Assembly (NCBI GenBank): GCA_015680685.1
Contig: MNCI01016025.1
Coordinates: forward strand, 12,190-76,189
DNA: 64,000 nt
Direction: 5' to 3'
Source: Gnetum montanum
Taxonomy: Eukaryota > Streptophyta > Gnetopsida > Gnetales > Gnetaceae
Shown: positions 35,401 to 47,039 of the stretch, in pieces
Position numbering within the stretch: position 1 is the first letter of the stretch
Layout of the letters: each line of letters opens with the position of its first letter
Translations under genes and position numbers: made by a program
The notes under the pieces: model-generated
Databases searched by the model: none
What the model was told of the DNA's origin: nothing
Seen by the model: only the letters and a program-made list of their open reading frames with translations

Positions 35401-37821
35401 TGGCTACATCAACCACCGTTGTTGACACTGCCAACCTCGAGAATCCTTGGACTCTACAAGTTACACCTCCTATGGTTGAACCGCCAACTAGTCTAGTGTG
35501 ACCACGTCACTCCCTCGAAACAAAGAGCCTGAGGGACATGCTCAGTGCAAGGAACATTACAATTTCCTATGTCCTAAACTTGTAGCAAATCTACCCATGT
35601 ATCCACAAGAACTCAAAAATGAGAATATGAGTTCATATACTACAATGGGAAGGAATTTATTCCTTCACATAACACTACTATACCCCTGAAAAATCAACAA
35701 CAGTGGCTCCCAGATCAAATGCTGATGGCTAGGACATTGACAAAACAACGAGAGGAGTTGTTCCATGATGAAACGCTTTATGACAGGTAGGACGATCTAG
35801 ATTCCCACTCTGAAGGAGGTAGTCATGCTGATTTTCCCATGGCCCCTCCCTCCACGACATCCCGCGTAAACTTGTTGTTCATGGTCACCATGTCCTTAAC
35901 ATTATCTAATACTAACCGAGTCCCACGCTTGCCCCAACTACATTTTCTCTCTCCGACTACGCTCCCGGGTGGCTACCCATCACAAATCATCCCTCAGTAG
36001 GTGCAGTTAGCTAATCCACCTCATTGTACACCTATGCCCATGTCATTGTATCTACATGCGATACCTACTCCCTAACTACATACAGTGCCTACATTTATCC
36101 CGACTCACATGATAGGGCCTGCCACTATAGCATGGTGGATGCCAAACATGTCTCTTGTTGAGCATCCTATGCAGATGTCCCATCTCCCCCATCATCAAAA
36201 TGAGGTTCCACAAGCGCTAAACCTCGCTATAGGGTCATTGTCTGTGCCCCCAGCTATGAAAATAGCATATCCAATGGCATAGCCGATGATGGTCACCCCA
36301 TCTGCACCACCTACCGGGTGTTGGATGCCACAAGCAGCACCACCTGCAGGGGTAATTCCGATAGCATCACCCATCGGCCAAGCTGCCACCCCTATTCTAC
36401 CACCTAGCTTGGCTCCTCCTGCCATTCCACAAATGACGTCTCTATCTACGGGTCTGGATCAAGCCTTCCAGCTTATTCAAACCCTTACAGAGAAAGTTAA
36501 ACGCCTCAAGGCTGCCAGTTCTAACACAGTAAAAGTCATGGATTTTTACCATGATGACCCTATTAGTCCAGTAGTTCTTATTTTATCATTACCTCTTGGG
36601 ATGCCACTCCCCCATTTTACAAAATACAATGGGGAAGGCGATCCCAATGCCCATTTAGTTACTTTTAGGTTAGAGTCACTGTTATTACAACAATGGCCAC
36701 ATAGTATCATCCGCATCTTTTCTATCTCTCTAACGGTTAAAGCTTTATACTAGTATCAAGCACTCCCACGTGCTTCCATCTTAACTTTGGAAGAGCTGTT
36801 AACTCAGTTCGTGACTCATTTCAAGTACAACCTGAAATCGTAAGTCATGCTAGACCAGCTCATGGGAGTCAAGCAAGACCCACTCAAGTCAGTTCAAAAG
36901 TTTATATAGTGGTGGAGTGCCACCTTGAACAAAATCCATGAACCCATCACGAAGGCCCATCTGTTGGCAATCTTCAAGGGGGCAGTCAATGACTTTATCA
37001 AGTCTAAGTTATATTACCTCACTCCCCGCTCCCTTAGCCAAGCCTTCGCTTAAACTAAGAGCATTCAAGACATGGAAAAGGCTAGCAAGGATCTGGCGTA
37101 TGTGGTCTACAAAAATGCCCACAACAAGGGTAAGGACAAAGGCAAGGCTACGACAACGATAGTAGCAGCGGTTGTCGAGGGGACCAAGAAGAAAAACACC
37201 AACAAGAAAATATCTACAGAGCCTGCTGAGCCCACAACTAGCTCAAACAGCACCGATCAAGAAACTCCTTCGGCCCCTGAAGCACCTCTGCAATCAAGGC
37301 CTAAATTTGAGCATAGGGATTGCTCAAATTACGCTGCTCTACCTGTAAAGCCTTTAGAACTTCTGAAGCAATTATTGGAAATTGGCCACATCCAACACAA
37401 GACGGTGTCCGAGGAGGCTCTAAAATGCCATAGGCGCCATTGTGAGCTGCTCAAGAACCCCTTCTTGGCCCAGCCTAATGAACCGCCAGTCCCTAGGAAC
37501 TTCAGGCTAGATAGGTTTTGCAACTACTACCAATTGTGTGGTCATGACACAGATTACTACTGGGCATTGAAAGATGACATTCAATGCACGATCGATCAAG
37601 GTGACCTAATCTTAGATAGCAGTAATCTGGTCCATCTGGAAAACCAACCCATGCATGTATACCAGGACTTGTTAAATGCAAATAACGTAGGGTACACTAT
37701 CAACGTAGTGGGCTTGGAGGGCAATGGCCAGGCACAACCAAAGCAACCCTTTGTGTTGCATGTGCCTCCTTGCCTGCCTCAGATGACAAGCCCATCAACA
37801 TCAATGGGTGTGGCTCAGTGA
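35401..37821 (+). pseudogene. T1 gag
   Basis: A possible start is MATSTTVVD at 35401, followed by stops. From 36085 to 37821 one frame runs on, broken only by a few TAG/TAA-type stops. It has a Pro/Ala-rich segment (36085-36450), then the gag core LPHFTKYNGEGDPNAHLVTF and LEELLTQFVTHFKYNL, a Lys/Thr-rich linker (37130-37220) and a C-terminal finger-like motif, FCNYYQLCGHDTDYYWALKD with DQGDLI. The last motif matches the Tat pattern C..H...GH.T..C..LK..I..LI..G.L, with some Cys/His replaced. The product is the particle protein. Confidence 0.85.
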
Positions 37822-38274
37822 CAAATTTTTATCCTTCGAGTCCTATCTCCTACCTTTATTCTACACCCCACTATCGGTAAAGCTGGAGTCCAGCCCACGC
37901 CCACACCTAGGGCACCCTTTGTCATCAGGGTGCCAAAGTTGTCAGTTTTTCCTACTACGTAAGAGCAAATCTCTAAGTCAATGCCCCAATCATGACCTAA
38001 TAGGAAAGGAGAAGGGCATATGATGGGTAACACAGCCAAGGACCAACTTACGCTAGGGCTTCCCAAGCCTACACCCCTCACCTCGGTGCCCTTTGCCCCA
38101 CCTTCTTCTAAAAAAGGTGACATTACGCAAACGCGGCCATCTTCTCCCTACCCAAGGAAATACAATCCTTAACCAAAAACTCTTCCTCCCTGAGAGATCC
38201 ATCTCCTAGGACGAATGGAAGAAGAGAAAGGTAACAAACCAGATCATGGGCAGGCTCTCAAATAGAAAAATACA

Positions 38275-38793
38275 ATGTTGAGCCTGTATGACTTGTTGAT
38301 CACATCCCAAAAGCATCATGAAGCCATGGTTCGCATGCTAACATCCATACCAGTGGACAAAAACTTGCCAGTAGATGAAGAAGCAATCCATTCGATTATG
38401 CTTCCTCATAATGCTGAACAACTACGATCCCCCCAACTGACATTTCATGATGAATCCATTAAGGATGACCCAGAAAAGGGTTAGGTGATAACAGCGCCCA
38501 TGTTCATCACTATCCAAGTCAGCTAGTACAAAATTCGGAGAGTGCACGTAGATGATGGGGCCACTGCCAATGTCATTCCATTCCCTATAGTGGAAAAACT
38601 GGGTTTGCTCAACCAGATCAATCCCAAGACAACGTTATGTTTGAAGTCATTTAATGGGGCAAGAGTGCAAGTTAAGGGAACAGTACACATCAACTTTGTA
38701 GCAAGGGATCAACTCCCCACAAACGTAGTGTTCATTGTCATCAAGGAGATGCCTGACTTCAACCTAATCTTAGGGAGTTCTTGGTTAGCTTAA
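38275..38793 (+). pseudogene. T1 protease region
   Basis: MLSLYDLLITSQKHHEAM precedes the protease, as in other Tat elements (consensus I-SxYDLLM-SxxHR). The active site is VDDGATANVIPF, close to the Tat I/VD(N/D)GS..NV(M/L)P motif. FNLILGSSWL is the psi-loop signature. One TAG lies at 38482-38484. The expected role is Gag-Pol processing. Confidence 0.85.
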
Positions 38794-39214
38794 TTACGGC
38801 AGTCTCATCACCCATTCATTAAGAGATCCACTTACCCTATGTGGGAGGGGAAGTGATCATCCATGGTGATAAGATGATCCCTCAAGTGGTTAACAACGTA
38901 GAAATGGAACAAGGGTCAAAGGTTGAAGTCTCTAAAGATCAAACCCTTGTCCCAAAATTTGAATAGGCCAACACAATAGCCAATGAAAGCTTGACTTGGG
39001 CTGAACTACCCTTCCAGGGAGAAGATGGTAGCATAGAGGAATTCTATAATAAGCCTCCTCACCCATACGCATCGCCAAACCTAAAAATGATCAAGAAACA
39101 ACTACAGAGCTAGCAAATAAACATGTTAGTGTGAAATGTTGTATTAGTCCACGGTGTTTATTGTTACGCAGTTTACGCTCTTTCTTTTTACATTGTCAGT
39201 ATCACTCCTATGAC
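38794..39214 (+). other. T1 protease-RT linker, interrupted
   Basis: Residual coding sequence (LPYVGGEVIIHGDKM, ELPFQGEDGS in one frame) continues to about 39120, then stops resembling pol. The rest of the linker and RT resume only at about 44960, so a 6-kb block separates domains that are normally contiguous. Confidence 0.65.
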
Positions 39215-39613
39215 GATCTGGCCCGAAATGGCCTTAAACTATTTGTGGCCCGCTACGACCTAAAACTGGCAAGCGTAATTTACCCTTTTACGCTTATGTG
39301 GATCTAGCCCGAAATGGCCTTAATCTAGTTGTGGCCTGCTACGGCCTAAAATTGGCAACTTGGTTTTTATTTATTTTATGCTTTTACAATTACAATGGCC
39401 TTAAACTATTTACAGCCTTCCATGGCCTAAAACTGGCAACTTGGTTTTTATTTATTTTATTCTTTTACGCATACGATAGTCTACCCCGAAATGGCCTTAA
39501 ACTAGTTATGGCCCACTATGGCCTAAAACTAGTGATTTTGTTTATTTATTTACACTTACAATAGCATAGCCCAAAATGGCCTTAAACTATTTATGGCCTG
39601 CTACGACCTAAAA
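39215..39613 (+). repeat. Tandem repeat, about 5 copies of ~87 bp
   Basis: Copies begin near 39215, 39301, 39390, 39475 and 39562. Each holds a gaaatggccttaaact-like phrase and a gctacggcctaaaactggca-like phrase, separated by a T-rich spacer. The same core recurs at 48220-48560 and, in two weaker copies, at 44495-44726. The repeat lies beyond the 3' end of the antisense gene. Confidence 0.85.
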
Positions 39614-39748
39614 AAAGAAAAGTGCAATCCTTCTAACAATGTGTGCCACTTCATGAAAGATAAAATATTTACTCCAACCTACATGGGCCAAAAAACATTG
39701 TCTTTTACTCCATTCCAATATAATAAAATTTTGACCAATATGGCCACA

Positions 39749-42700
39749 TCACACATCACCTTTACTAGCACCTGTGTCATCCAACTTCACCTCTGCCTCA
39801 AGAAAAGTATCCTTGTAGGGACCTTCTTCGTGTGGTGTCTCTTCGTGGGGGTGGCCCCCTCTACAAGGCTCTTCCTCACGGGATTTCTCACCGCATGTTT
39901 GATCATCTTCATTACGTGTCTCCTCATGGAGATCCTCTTCGTGAGGACCATCATCTTCATTACGCTCCTCCTTGTGAAGATCCTCTTCACAAGGACCATC
40001 ATCTCCATTACGCTTATCCTCATGAGGATCCTTCTTGTTCTGATCCTATGGTTTGACATAACACACACGTTAGCATTGCCATTGAGACTACGCATAACAA
40101 AAATGCAATAGTCCTACAACTTACCTGTGATGGTCTCGCGTCAGCCGTGAAAGGAATCTGATCCAAACCAACCCACATACATTGCATGATCTTGTCCTCG
40201 GTAAGCTCAGACCAAATGCCATCTCTTAGATCAGTTCCAGCCTTAACCTTCCCCTTCTCCACAGGAGTCCATCAAGGTAGTTTATGGAAGAAGGAAGGGA
40301 CAATGGTCTCCCTGCCAGGGAGGGTTATTTCCCTCTCTGGAAAAGCGCTTACTGTCACTTGCTCCTAAAACTTTTCGTACACTCCAAAAGCACTAATGAC
40401 ATCAAGAAATAGTCAAAGGGACCATGCTTCAACAATAGAATCCCTGTAATGTTGGTGGTAGGCAGCACATTCTCGCTTATACATGTGCTTATGATCTTTC
40501 TATGTCTACCCCCATTCTTGGACCATCGTGCTGTAATCCTTCCAGTCTTGGTTCTTTTGGGCTAGGAGATTCATTTTCATCTATTGCTCAATGAGTTCAC
40601 AACTGGCTTGGATGTTTTTTCTGATGATCGTCCAATAGCAGGCGTAGTCAATTATAGCTATCCACCAGTTCTCATCATTGGTCTCTTGAGCTAGCAAAAA
40701 TTCATTCCAAGACTCCAAGTCCTCAACCCTACCGGTTAGGAACATCTTCTCCTTTTCTGCTTTCTGCAACCTCTTCCAAAGAGGTTCGTTGACTTTCTGA
40801 CACTCCCATAAAGAGTGGGTCGAGCGTAATGCACATTTATGCATTTCTTCGTAAAGGTTCCATGGCACTTCAGTTAGCTCCAGTGAGGGTTCAGACATGG
40901 TGTCTAAGTCAACAGACTCTTTGGAATCCCATCTGAGGCGAGATCTTGTAACATAAAAATAATAGTGAGATGCAACAAAATGATACAATATCATAATGCC
41001 AGCAATCCCCGCATTATAACATTTGTGTACCAATCTCAGGATCGATTCTCTCTAGGCAGTCAATCATATCCGTTGTAATGCCTTTCATAAAGGCAAATTT
41101 ATCAGGGGTCTCACCCCAATGCTGAGTGGGTGTGGTTGACAAGGGCATGATTCCAGCATCAGAAGTACCTATTATGCAAACAAAAATAGGTTAGACACAG
41201 TGTGATAGACATAAGGATAATTGAGACATTACGATAATGCAAAACTCAGTCCAAAAAAACCCTCGATGGTAGTAACGTGAGGTTTCCCTCTGAAGAAAAG
41301 TCAAACTCACCAGTGACAAGCTGCTCCCCTTTTCCCAGTTCATCCTAAAGGATTTCAGCATCCTCTACATCCATCTCTTCTTCGTGCACAGGAAACTGTG
41401 TGCCACCTACATTACTAACAGGGGCCTCCTTTTCCAAAATTGGAGCCCCTCCTTCATGTCGTATGACTATTGCCCCTGTTTCAGGGGTCAACTCCTCTAC
41501 ATTCTTCCCTTTGTCTTCTAAAAAAATAGTTAATCAAAACACTTACAAACACTCTGTGACATCACATCTATACGTAGCGTAACAAATATATAAACTAATT
41601 ACACATCTTTTTACTTACCAGGTGGGGGATTATTGCTGTGAAACTTAATTTGCAACCTCTTTCTCTCTACGTTAGTTAGACCAGTGGACTCCACGGTCAG
41701 ATGGTGCTTTTTCCACTGGACTGATGAATCCACTATTTCTACTACAAGGCGTTTCCCCCTCAACATACTACCAGTGAAAGAGGGGAGTGCTCCATCCTTG
41801 CTGTTCTGGCCCCGTGTACGAGGCACCGCCAAACTCTTAGTCATAAGTGAAAGCGAATCCCTAATGCCTTCAGGGGCATCTTGCGATCGGGTAGTGCAAA
41901 GAACCTAGGAAATCCAAGGTTTGGAAATCTGGTTACAATCTTGCTGCACCTAGATTCCATCCCTCTGAACTACCAAGAATTCAAAAAAAAACTGAAAGCA
42001 AGCTATAAAGAAGGAAAAATGCATGTCGAAGCAAGACTCAAGCTTCTTGCGAAGCTTGACCATTTTAGCTTGCAGAGCTTCAGCAAAGTAACTGCCTCAA
42101 TTATACCACGTTCCCTACTCCATAACCTCCGACATGATCTGAGCCTATTCTATGGTAAGGATTCTCCCCTAGGAAAGCAACTTGGGGAACGCATGGGCTC
42201 AGAAGAGCGGATAAATGGTATGAGCCACCTCTAGCTCGATTTTATCAGCAGGGATTCCTTTCACTTCCTTGTTAACCCCTAGCCACTCCTCTATCTCCTT
42301 CTGGTGCTTAGAACTTCTTTTTGACTTTTCTTCTACTGGAAGGCCATCAGAGGGAATGCCAAAAAAGTCAGTGAATAGTTGAGCATCAATATCAAAACTT
42401 ATACGCACGTTACACACATGTATGCAAAGACGCTTGGCTTCTTTGCTGAAGGAGTTAACTAGGATCAAAATTTCACCCACGGTAACGTCAGGGGTTACAG
42501 CCAAAAATAATTCCATTAGTCTAGCTTCCCAGAGGTTAGTGGTTAGGATAGCTGGGGCTGCACTATGGCTGAGCCAACGTTGCACTTCTTTTATGTCACC
42601 ATAACGAAACAAAAGATTGCTCACTTCAAGCCCAGAGGCCATAACCATGATCTCCTATGATTCCATAACTATAAACATAAAACAAGGGTTTAGAAAATAT

Positions 42701-44243
42701 AGCAAAATAAAATGATTTCACACATTGTTCCCATCCCGTAAGATTGTACAATAAACCACCATAGCATAATTTACTGCATCTGAAAGGTGAAGAAAATGGT
42801 GGGATTTTATCTTGTACATCTGCAACAATGAGAGGATGATCCAAAGTCCACTTTTTATCCAACCATCCGAGCCTTTTGCACTTGGTGAAATATTTGACAT
42901 AGCGGTTAGGGTAATGTGGGATTAAAAATTCTAATTGTCCCATAACACCAGCACATACATTGCTAATAGAGGTGAACTCCTTTATGACCATTTCAGCCAT
43001 AGACAATGTATTTATATCACCCTGGAGACCATCATTATTGATGAAAAACCTACATCACAAAATGTAGACAATTGTTTACACTAGACAAAAATTTAGAAAA
43101 ATGGTTAGCATATTATGACATCATGGAAACACTTACCCGCCTGCATAATACACAATCCTAGGTGGATTCTAGAAGTAGGTCGTAAGATGACAAGCCACGA
43201 ATAGAGTGTTGTAGGTATGATAACAATTAAACCTAGGCATATCCAAGATCTAAGACAAATTCCACAAACCCCTAGTGCTCTGTTCACGGTCTTGCACCTG
43301 CACTATTTTGATTGAGCCGTCCACTAGAAATCTCAAGATGGTCTGTGTTGATCCAACCAGTAGCGTCTCTAGAATGGCGGTGGCTATCTCAGTCGGTAGA
43401 TGTGACCAAATAATTATGTTGTAATTGTGTAACAAAAACTGCAGGAACTCCTATGTGCCTCTTCAAAACCAAACTACCTCCTCCTTTACACGAGCATGAG
43501 GAGGAACATTGGCCATGGGGACATGTAAACAACACAGAATGCCCATGATGTCCAAGATGATCAGGACCGGCTTTAGCGTAATCCTTTACAATGAAACAGA
43601 CATCTATTAGAAACAACAATATAGACATACTAATGACATAAGAGCAACACAGAAAAATTTTTCATTACACAACACTAGAGTTTCCATTATCTTGACTCTC
43701 AGGAGATTGTAGGTTACGCTAGAAATGCATTACGAAAACCACCCAAACCCTTGTGATCGTGCAAGGTCTATACCTGACAACGGTGATAAAAGTAATACTA
43801 CATATTATCCCAGCATAACATGCAATATTTACAAGAAAAACAATGGAATCCTATTCATACTACATAAGGGTATAGTACCTGGACTCCCCCAGTTATGCAT
43901 TGTGCATGCACAATATCGTCCAAGATCACCCTAATCCTTGCAAATACGCAAGGTCTGTCTCCAACAATAGTGATAGCAGTAATAATTCAAACTACGATAG
44001 CTTAGCCTGTGTGACTAGGTATCAATGCCTACCATAATACTCATCTTAGAAATAGGTACAATTGCGACACCATAACAACAGAAATAAAAATCATGCGGTA
44101 GGGTAAAAAAGAAAAACCACTTACCGAGCGAGTGGAGTAGCCTCCAGCATTTCAACCCTAGCCTTTGAAACCCGCCGCAAACTCTTTTGCACTTCATCAA
44201 TCTTTCCCAATTTGACATGCTTGCCTTTGATCTTCGGCACCAT
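39749..44243 (-). pseudogene. Eight-exon antisense gene of T1, FCP1/NIF-phosphatase-like N terminus
   Basis: Minus-strand exons: 44243-44125, 43583-43137, 43049-42724, 42668-41619, 41517-41311, 41168-41021, 40944-40125, 40045-39749. All seven introns are GT-AG; five donors are GTAAGT or GTGAGT. Phases agree at every joint, giving 1,138 codons from ATG (context accATGG) to TGA. There are 19 in-frame stops (14 TAG, 5 TGA, no TAA) and no frameshift. Residues 44-190 resemble plant FCP1/NLI-interacting-factor HAD phosphatases: KPVLIILDIMG (motif I), EFLQFLLHNYNIIIWS (motif II), LWNLS, YNTLFVACHLT..NPP, where LLxDDSP..NPP is usual, so the Asp pair is Ala-Cys. Residues 300-1040 are not recognised. 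The C terminus is an acidic repeat. The 55-bp intron 3 is short for a plant. It could be a captured host gene; catalysis is unlikely. Confidence 0.85.
39881..40024 (-). repeat. Three 48-bp repeats coding a 16-residue acidic unit
   Basis: In the last exon of the antisense gene the unit (His-Glu-Glu-x-Arg-Asn-Glu-Asp-Asp-Gly-Pro-x-Glu-Glu-Asp-Leu) is repeated three times in frame, the third copy diverged at its end. Further HEE motifs follow. The segment is highly acidic and probably disordered. Confidence 0.9.
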
Positions 44244-44361
44244 GGTCACGATTGAACAACCCTCGCAAAATTTTCTGCTTACGCCTTAATTTTTCTTTCC
44301 TTCTGCTATAGCCTAATTCAAATTTGCAATGTCTCCAGTCTACTTTGAGGACAAGTCACCA

Positions 44362-44377
44362 ACTTATAAATAAATTG
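44362..44377 (-). promoter_or_regulatory. TATA-like box upstream of the antisense gene
   Basis: On the minus strand it reads AATTTATTTATAAGTT, about 120 bp before the ATG at 44243. That distance suits a 5' untranslated region of roughly 90 bases. Confidence 0.5.
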
Positions 44378-44494
44378 GTTGAAACTAACTGTTGCGTGCT
44401 CAATCAATGCAGAATTTTCTCGAAATGCAAGTATGTCAGTGTGACATGAAGCATGAAGATCGCTACATTAATCTCACAAATATCGTATAAATTA

Positions 44495-44726
44495 CAGTCC
44501 GAAAAGACCCTAAACTAATGCGTAGCTCATCATCTCGTAATCTGGCCACATTAAGTATGGTCTGCACAAAATTCTAAATTAGCTATCTCAACACGCTAGA
44601 TGCACCACGTTACACTCCCCACCATAGTTCATAAAAGTCTTATGCTGACATCTAGGAAATTAGGCTTATCACTTTCTCACAAATCATGCATATGGTAATG
44701 GTCTGTTAAGACCTTAAACTAGCAGC
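44495..44726 (+). repeat. Two diverged copies of the T1 repeat core
   Basis: Phrases at 44495-44520 (agaccctaaactaat) and 44699-44726 (agaccttaaactagcag) resemble the repeat core seen at 39215-39613 and 48220-48560. They lie just upstream of the antisense gene's promoter. Confidence 0.5.
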
Positions 44727-44963
44727 TCTTTAACACATACCACTAAAACAATGTAACAACCTCCATTTTTGGTAGTTTTGTAGGTCAATTCATACATGGA
44801 CGCATCTATACTCACACCCCTAGCCTTAACAGGCCAATACAGGGAAATTATTAGACAGCTTAATCACGCATTGATAGGAATTGATGCTTCCCTTTACGAT
44901 ACAATCATAACAACATCAGAAGTATCCCCAGACTAGCTAGAACACTTGGCCTGAACCCTAAAC

Positions 44964-46000
44964 ATGGATGCTGGTGATGTCATCAAGGATTCCCTCACTG
45001 AGGTCCCTGTGGTTACGCACAAAGGAGAAAGTAAAACTCTAAAAGTTAGTTCTCTCCTTGACCAACAAACGCAAAGCGATATATCTCAAGTGCTCCAAGA
45101 TAACATTACGATGTTTGCATGCTCATATGAAGATATGCTGGGTTAAGACCCAATGCTAATACAACACAACATAGTGTTAGACCCGCATATCAAAGTGGTT
45201 AAACAGAAAGCACAAAATATTAAGCCAGAAATCGTGCTATATCACTAATCTATATTAGGCTGGTTTCATTCGTGCAATCGATTATTCGAACTAGGTGTCG
45301 AACATCGTAGTTGTCCCTAAGAAAATAAGAGGAGTACACATCTGTATAGACTTCCGCGATCTGAACAAGGCCACAATTAAATACAACTTCCCATTATAGC
45401 TTTTCAGGCTATAATCAAATCCGTATCAACCTAGAACACCAAATGACTATGACTTTCATGACCCCTTGGGGAGCTTTCTATTACACCATGATGCCTTTTA
45501 GGTTGAAAAATGCCAGAGCAACCTATCAAGGTGCTATGACATACATCTTTTGTGATTACTTCTTAGAGAGATTGAATGACTACGTAGATGACATAGCTGT
45601 CAAATATAAGAAGTTGGAAGATCACTCAAGAGACCTAGAGTTAATCCTTAAACGATGTCTCAGTAATGACCTATGGCTCAACCCAAGAAAGTGCATATTT
45701 GGAGTCAAAATTGGGCTCATGTTGGGGTTTGTGGTATGAGAGACTGGCATCCAAGTTGACCTCGACAAGGTTAAATCCATCGTTAATTTGGCACCACCTA
45801 AAAACCTCAAAGAACTACGTGGGATGAAGGGTAGGTTGCAATTTACTAGGCAGTTCATCTCGAGATTAACAGACAAGTTACACCGTATGCAACATTTTCT
45901 CAAGAAAGGGGTTAACTTTGAATGGACCGAGAACTACCAACGTGCGTTTAACAATCTGAAGAAAGAGCTGTTACATTTGCTAATGGTTTTCCTACCATAA
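44964..46000 (+). pseudogene. T1 reverse transcriptase
   Basis: The N-terminal part has LQDNITMFACSYEDMLG, the Tat signature before RT (FAWS..DMPGI), at about 45080-45145. RT motifs follow: VVPKKIRGVHICIDFRDLNK, then a jump from YNFPL to FSGYNQIRI, showing loss of about 20 codons near 45400. MTFMTPWGAFYYTMMPF, the intact catalytic YVDDI (45583-45597) and LKELRGMKGRLQFTRQFIS complete the domain. A few stops lie elsewhere. Confidence 0.85.
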
Positions 46001-46004
46001 AGGG

Positions 46005-46380
46005 ATCAGCCTTCTACATATACCTGGTAAGCTCAGAGGTGTCTATAGCTACGTTGTTGTGCCAAAGAAGAGACGACGGGTCAAAAGTTCCTATCTACTA
46101 CTTAAGTCATGCTTTATTTGCATACGAAACATGGTACAATGAAGTAGAGCGTAACTTTTTAGCATTGGTGTTTGCACTCAAGAAATGTAGGCACTATCTT
46201 TTCCATAGCTAGGTCAACATAATCTGTAAAAACAAAATTCTGCGGGCCATCAGAAATAATTTGTACAAGAGTAGTAGGATAGCTCATTGGAAAGCCATCA
46301 CAGCAAAATTCGACCTGCACTACGTTAGCCAATCTTCCATGAAAGGCCAAGCAATAGCCAACCAGCTTGCAACATCACCG
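46005..46380 (+). pseudogene. T1 RNase H (retroviral-type)
   Basis: FYIYLVSSEVSIATLLCQ and VPIYYLSHALFAYETWYNEV, then ALVFALKKCRHYLF, NKILRAISNN, HWKAITAKFDLHYVSQ and KGQAIANQLA, match the RNase H of Tat elements with its first Asp region changed. Stops near 46209 and elsewhere. Confidence 0.75.
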
Positions 46381-46429
46381 ATTAATGATCAAGACATGAT
46401 AGAGCCTGAGTTTCCTGATGAACAGATAC

Positions 46430-46790
46430 GTAGTTTAAGCCCTATATCAACAGGCCTCGAAGCGATGTTATACTTTGAAGGAACTTCGACTACCAGAGGC
46501 AGCAGTGCTGCTGCTGTCATTACACTCTCCCTTGAGGATGTTCATCCATTGGATTACCTCCTAGATTTCCCTTGTACGAATAATGTGGTAGAGTATGAGG
46601 TGCTCCTCAGGGGATTGTTAACAGCCAAGGAACTCAACGTTCAACACTTGTCAATCTGAGGCGATTTGATGCTCGTCATCAATCAAATCATAGGGGTCTA
46701 TGCCTGCAAAGCTGTGCATCTGTAGCCCTATTGCGATATAACTAAAGATCTCCTGAAATAATTCATGACAACTGATGTCCAACACATGCC
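46430..46790 (+). pseudogene. T1 second RNase H (archaeal-type, aRH)
   Basis: EAMLYFEGTSTTRGSSAAAV, where YFDGA is usual (catalytic Asp to Glu, 46471-46485), then DFPCTNNVVEYEVLLRGLLT, ELNVQHLSI, a stop, and GDLMLVINQI. This second RNase H is the hallmark of the Tat group and follows the first RNase H directly. Confidence 0.85.
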
Positions 46791-47039
46791 GCGTAATGAA
46801 AACGTTGTAGCCGATGCACTAGCCACACTGGCCTTAAATGTGCCACCACATTGGTTTTCCACTTGGCCTGCTTTAATGATGGAATGTACAGAGCCTATCA
46901 TTCAAGTGGCACAAATTTCTTCTCTAAGCATGGCTGGAACACCAGAATGGTACGATAACATTAAAGCCTACCTTCTGCATGGCGAACCACTGCACAAGCT
47001 AACACCTGCACAAAAGACATAATTCACAAGCATGCCCGG

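Noticed and set aside
36195-36425. Gly/Ala-rich minus-strand ORF
   Set aside because: Shadow of the Pro/Ala-rich segment of T1 gag.
39215-39613. CRISPR-like or centromeric array
   Set aside because: Only five imperfect ~87-bp copies inside a retrotransposon of a plant genome; spacers are themselves repeated.
39593-40111. 172-codon plus-strand ORF
   Set aside because: It is the shadow of the repeat-coding last exon of the minus-strand gene; its own translation has no domain and does not fit pol.
41881-42234. 117-codon plus-strand ORF
   Set aside because: Opposite exon 4 of the antisense gene, whose frame is continuous on the other strand.
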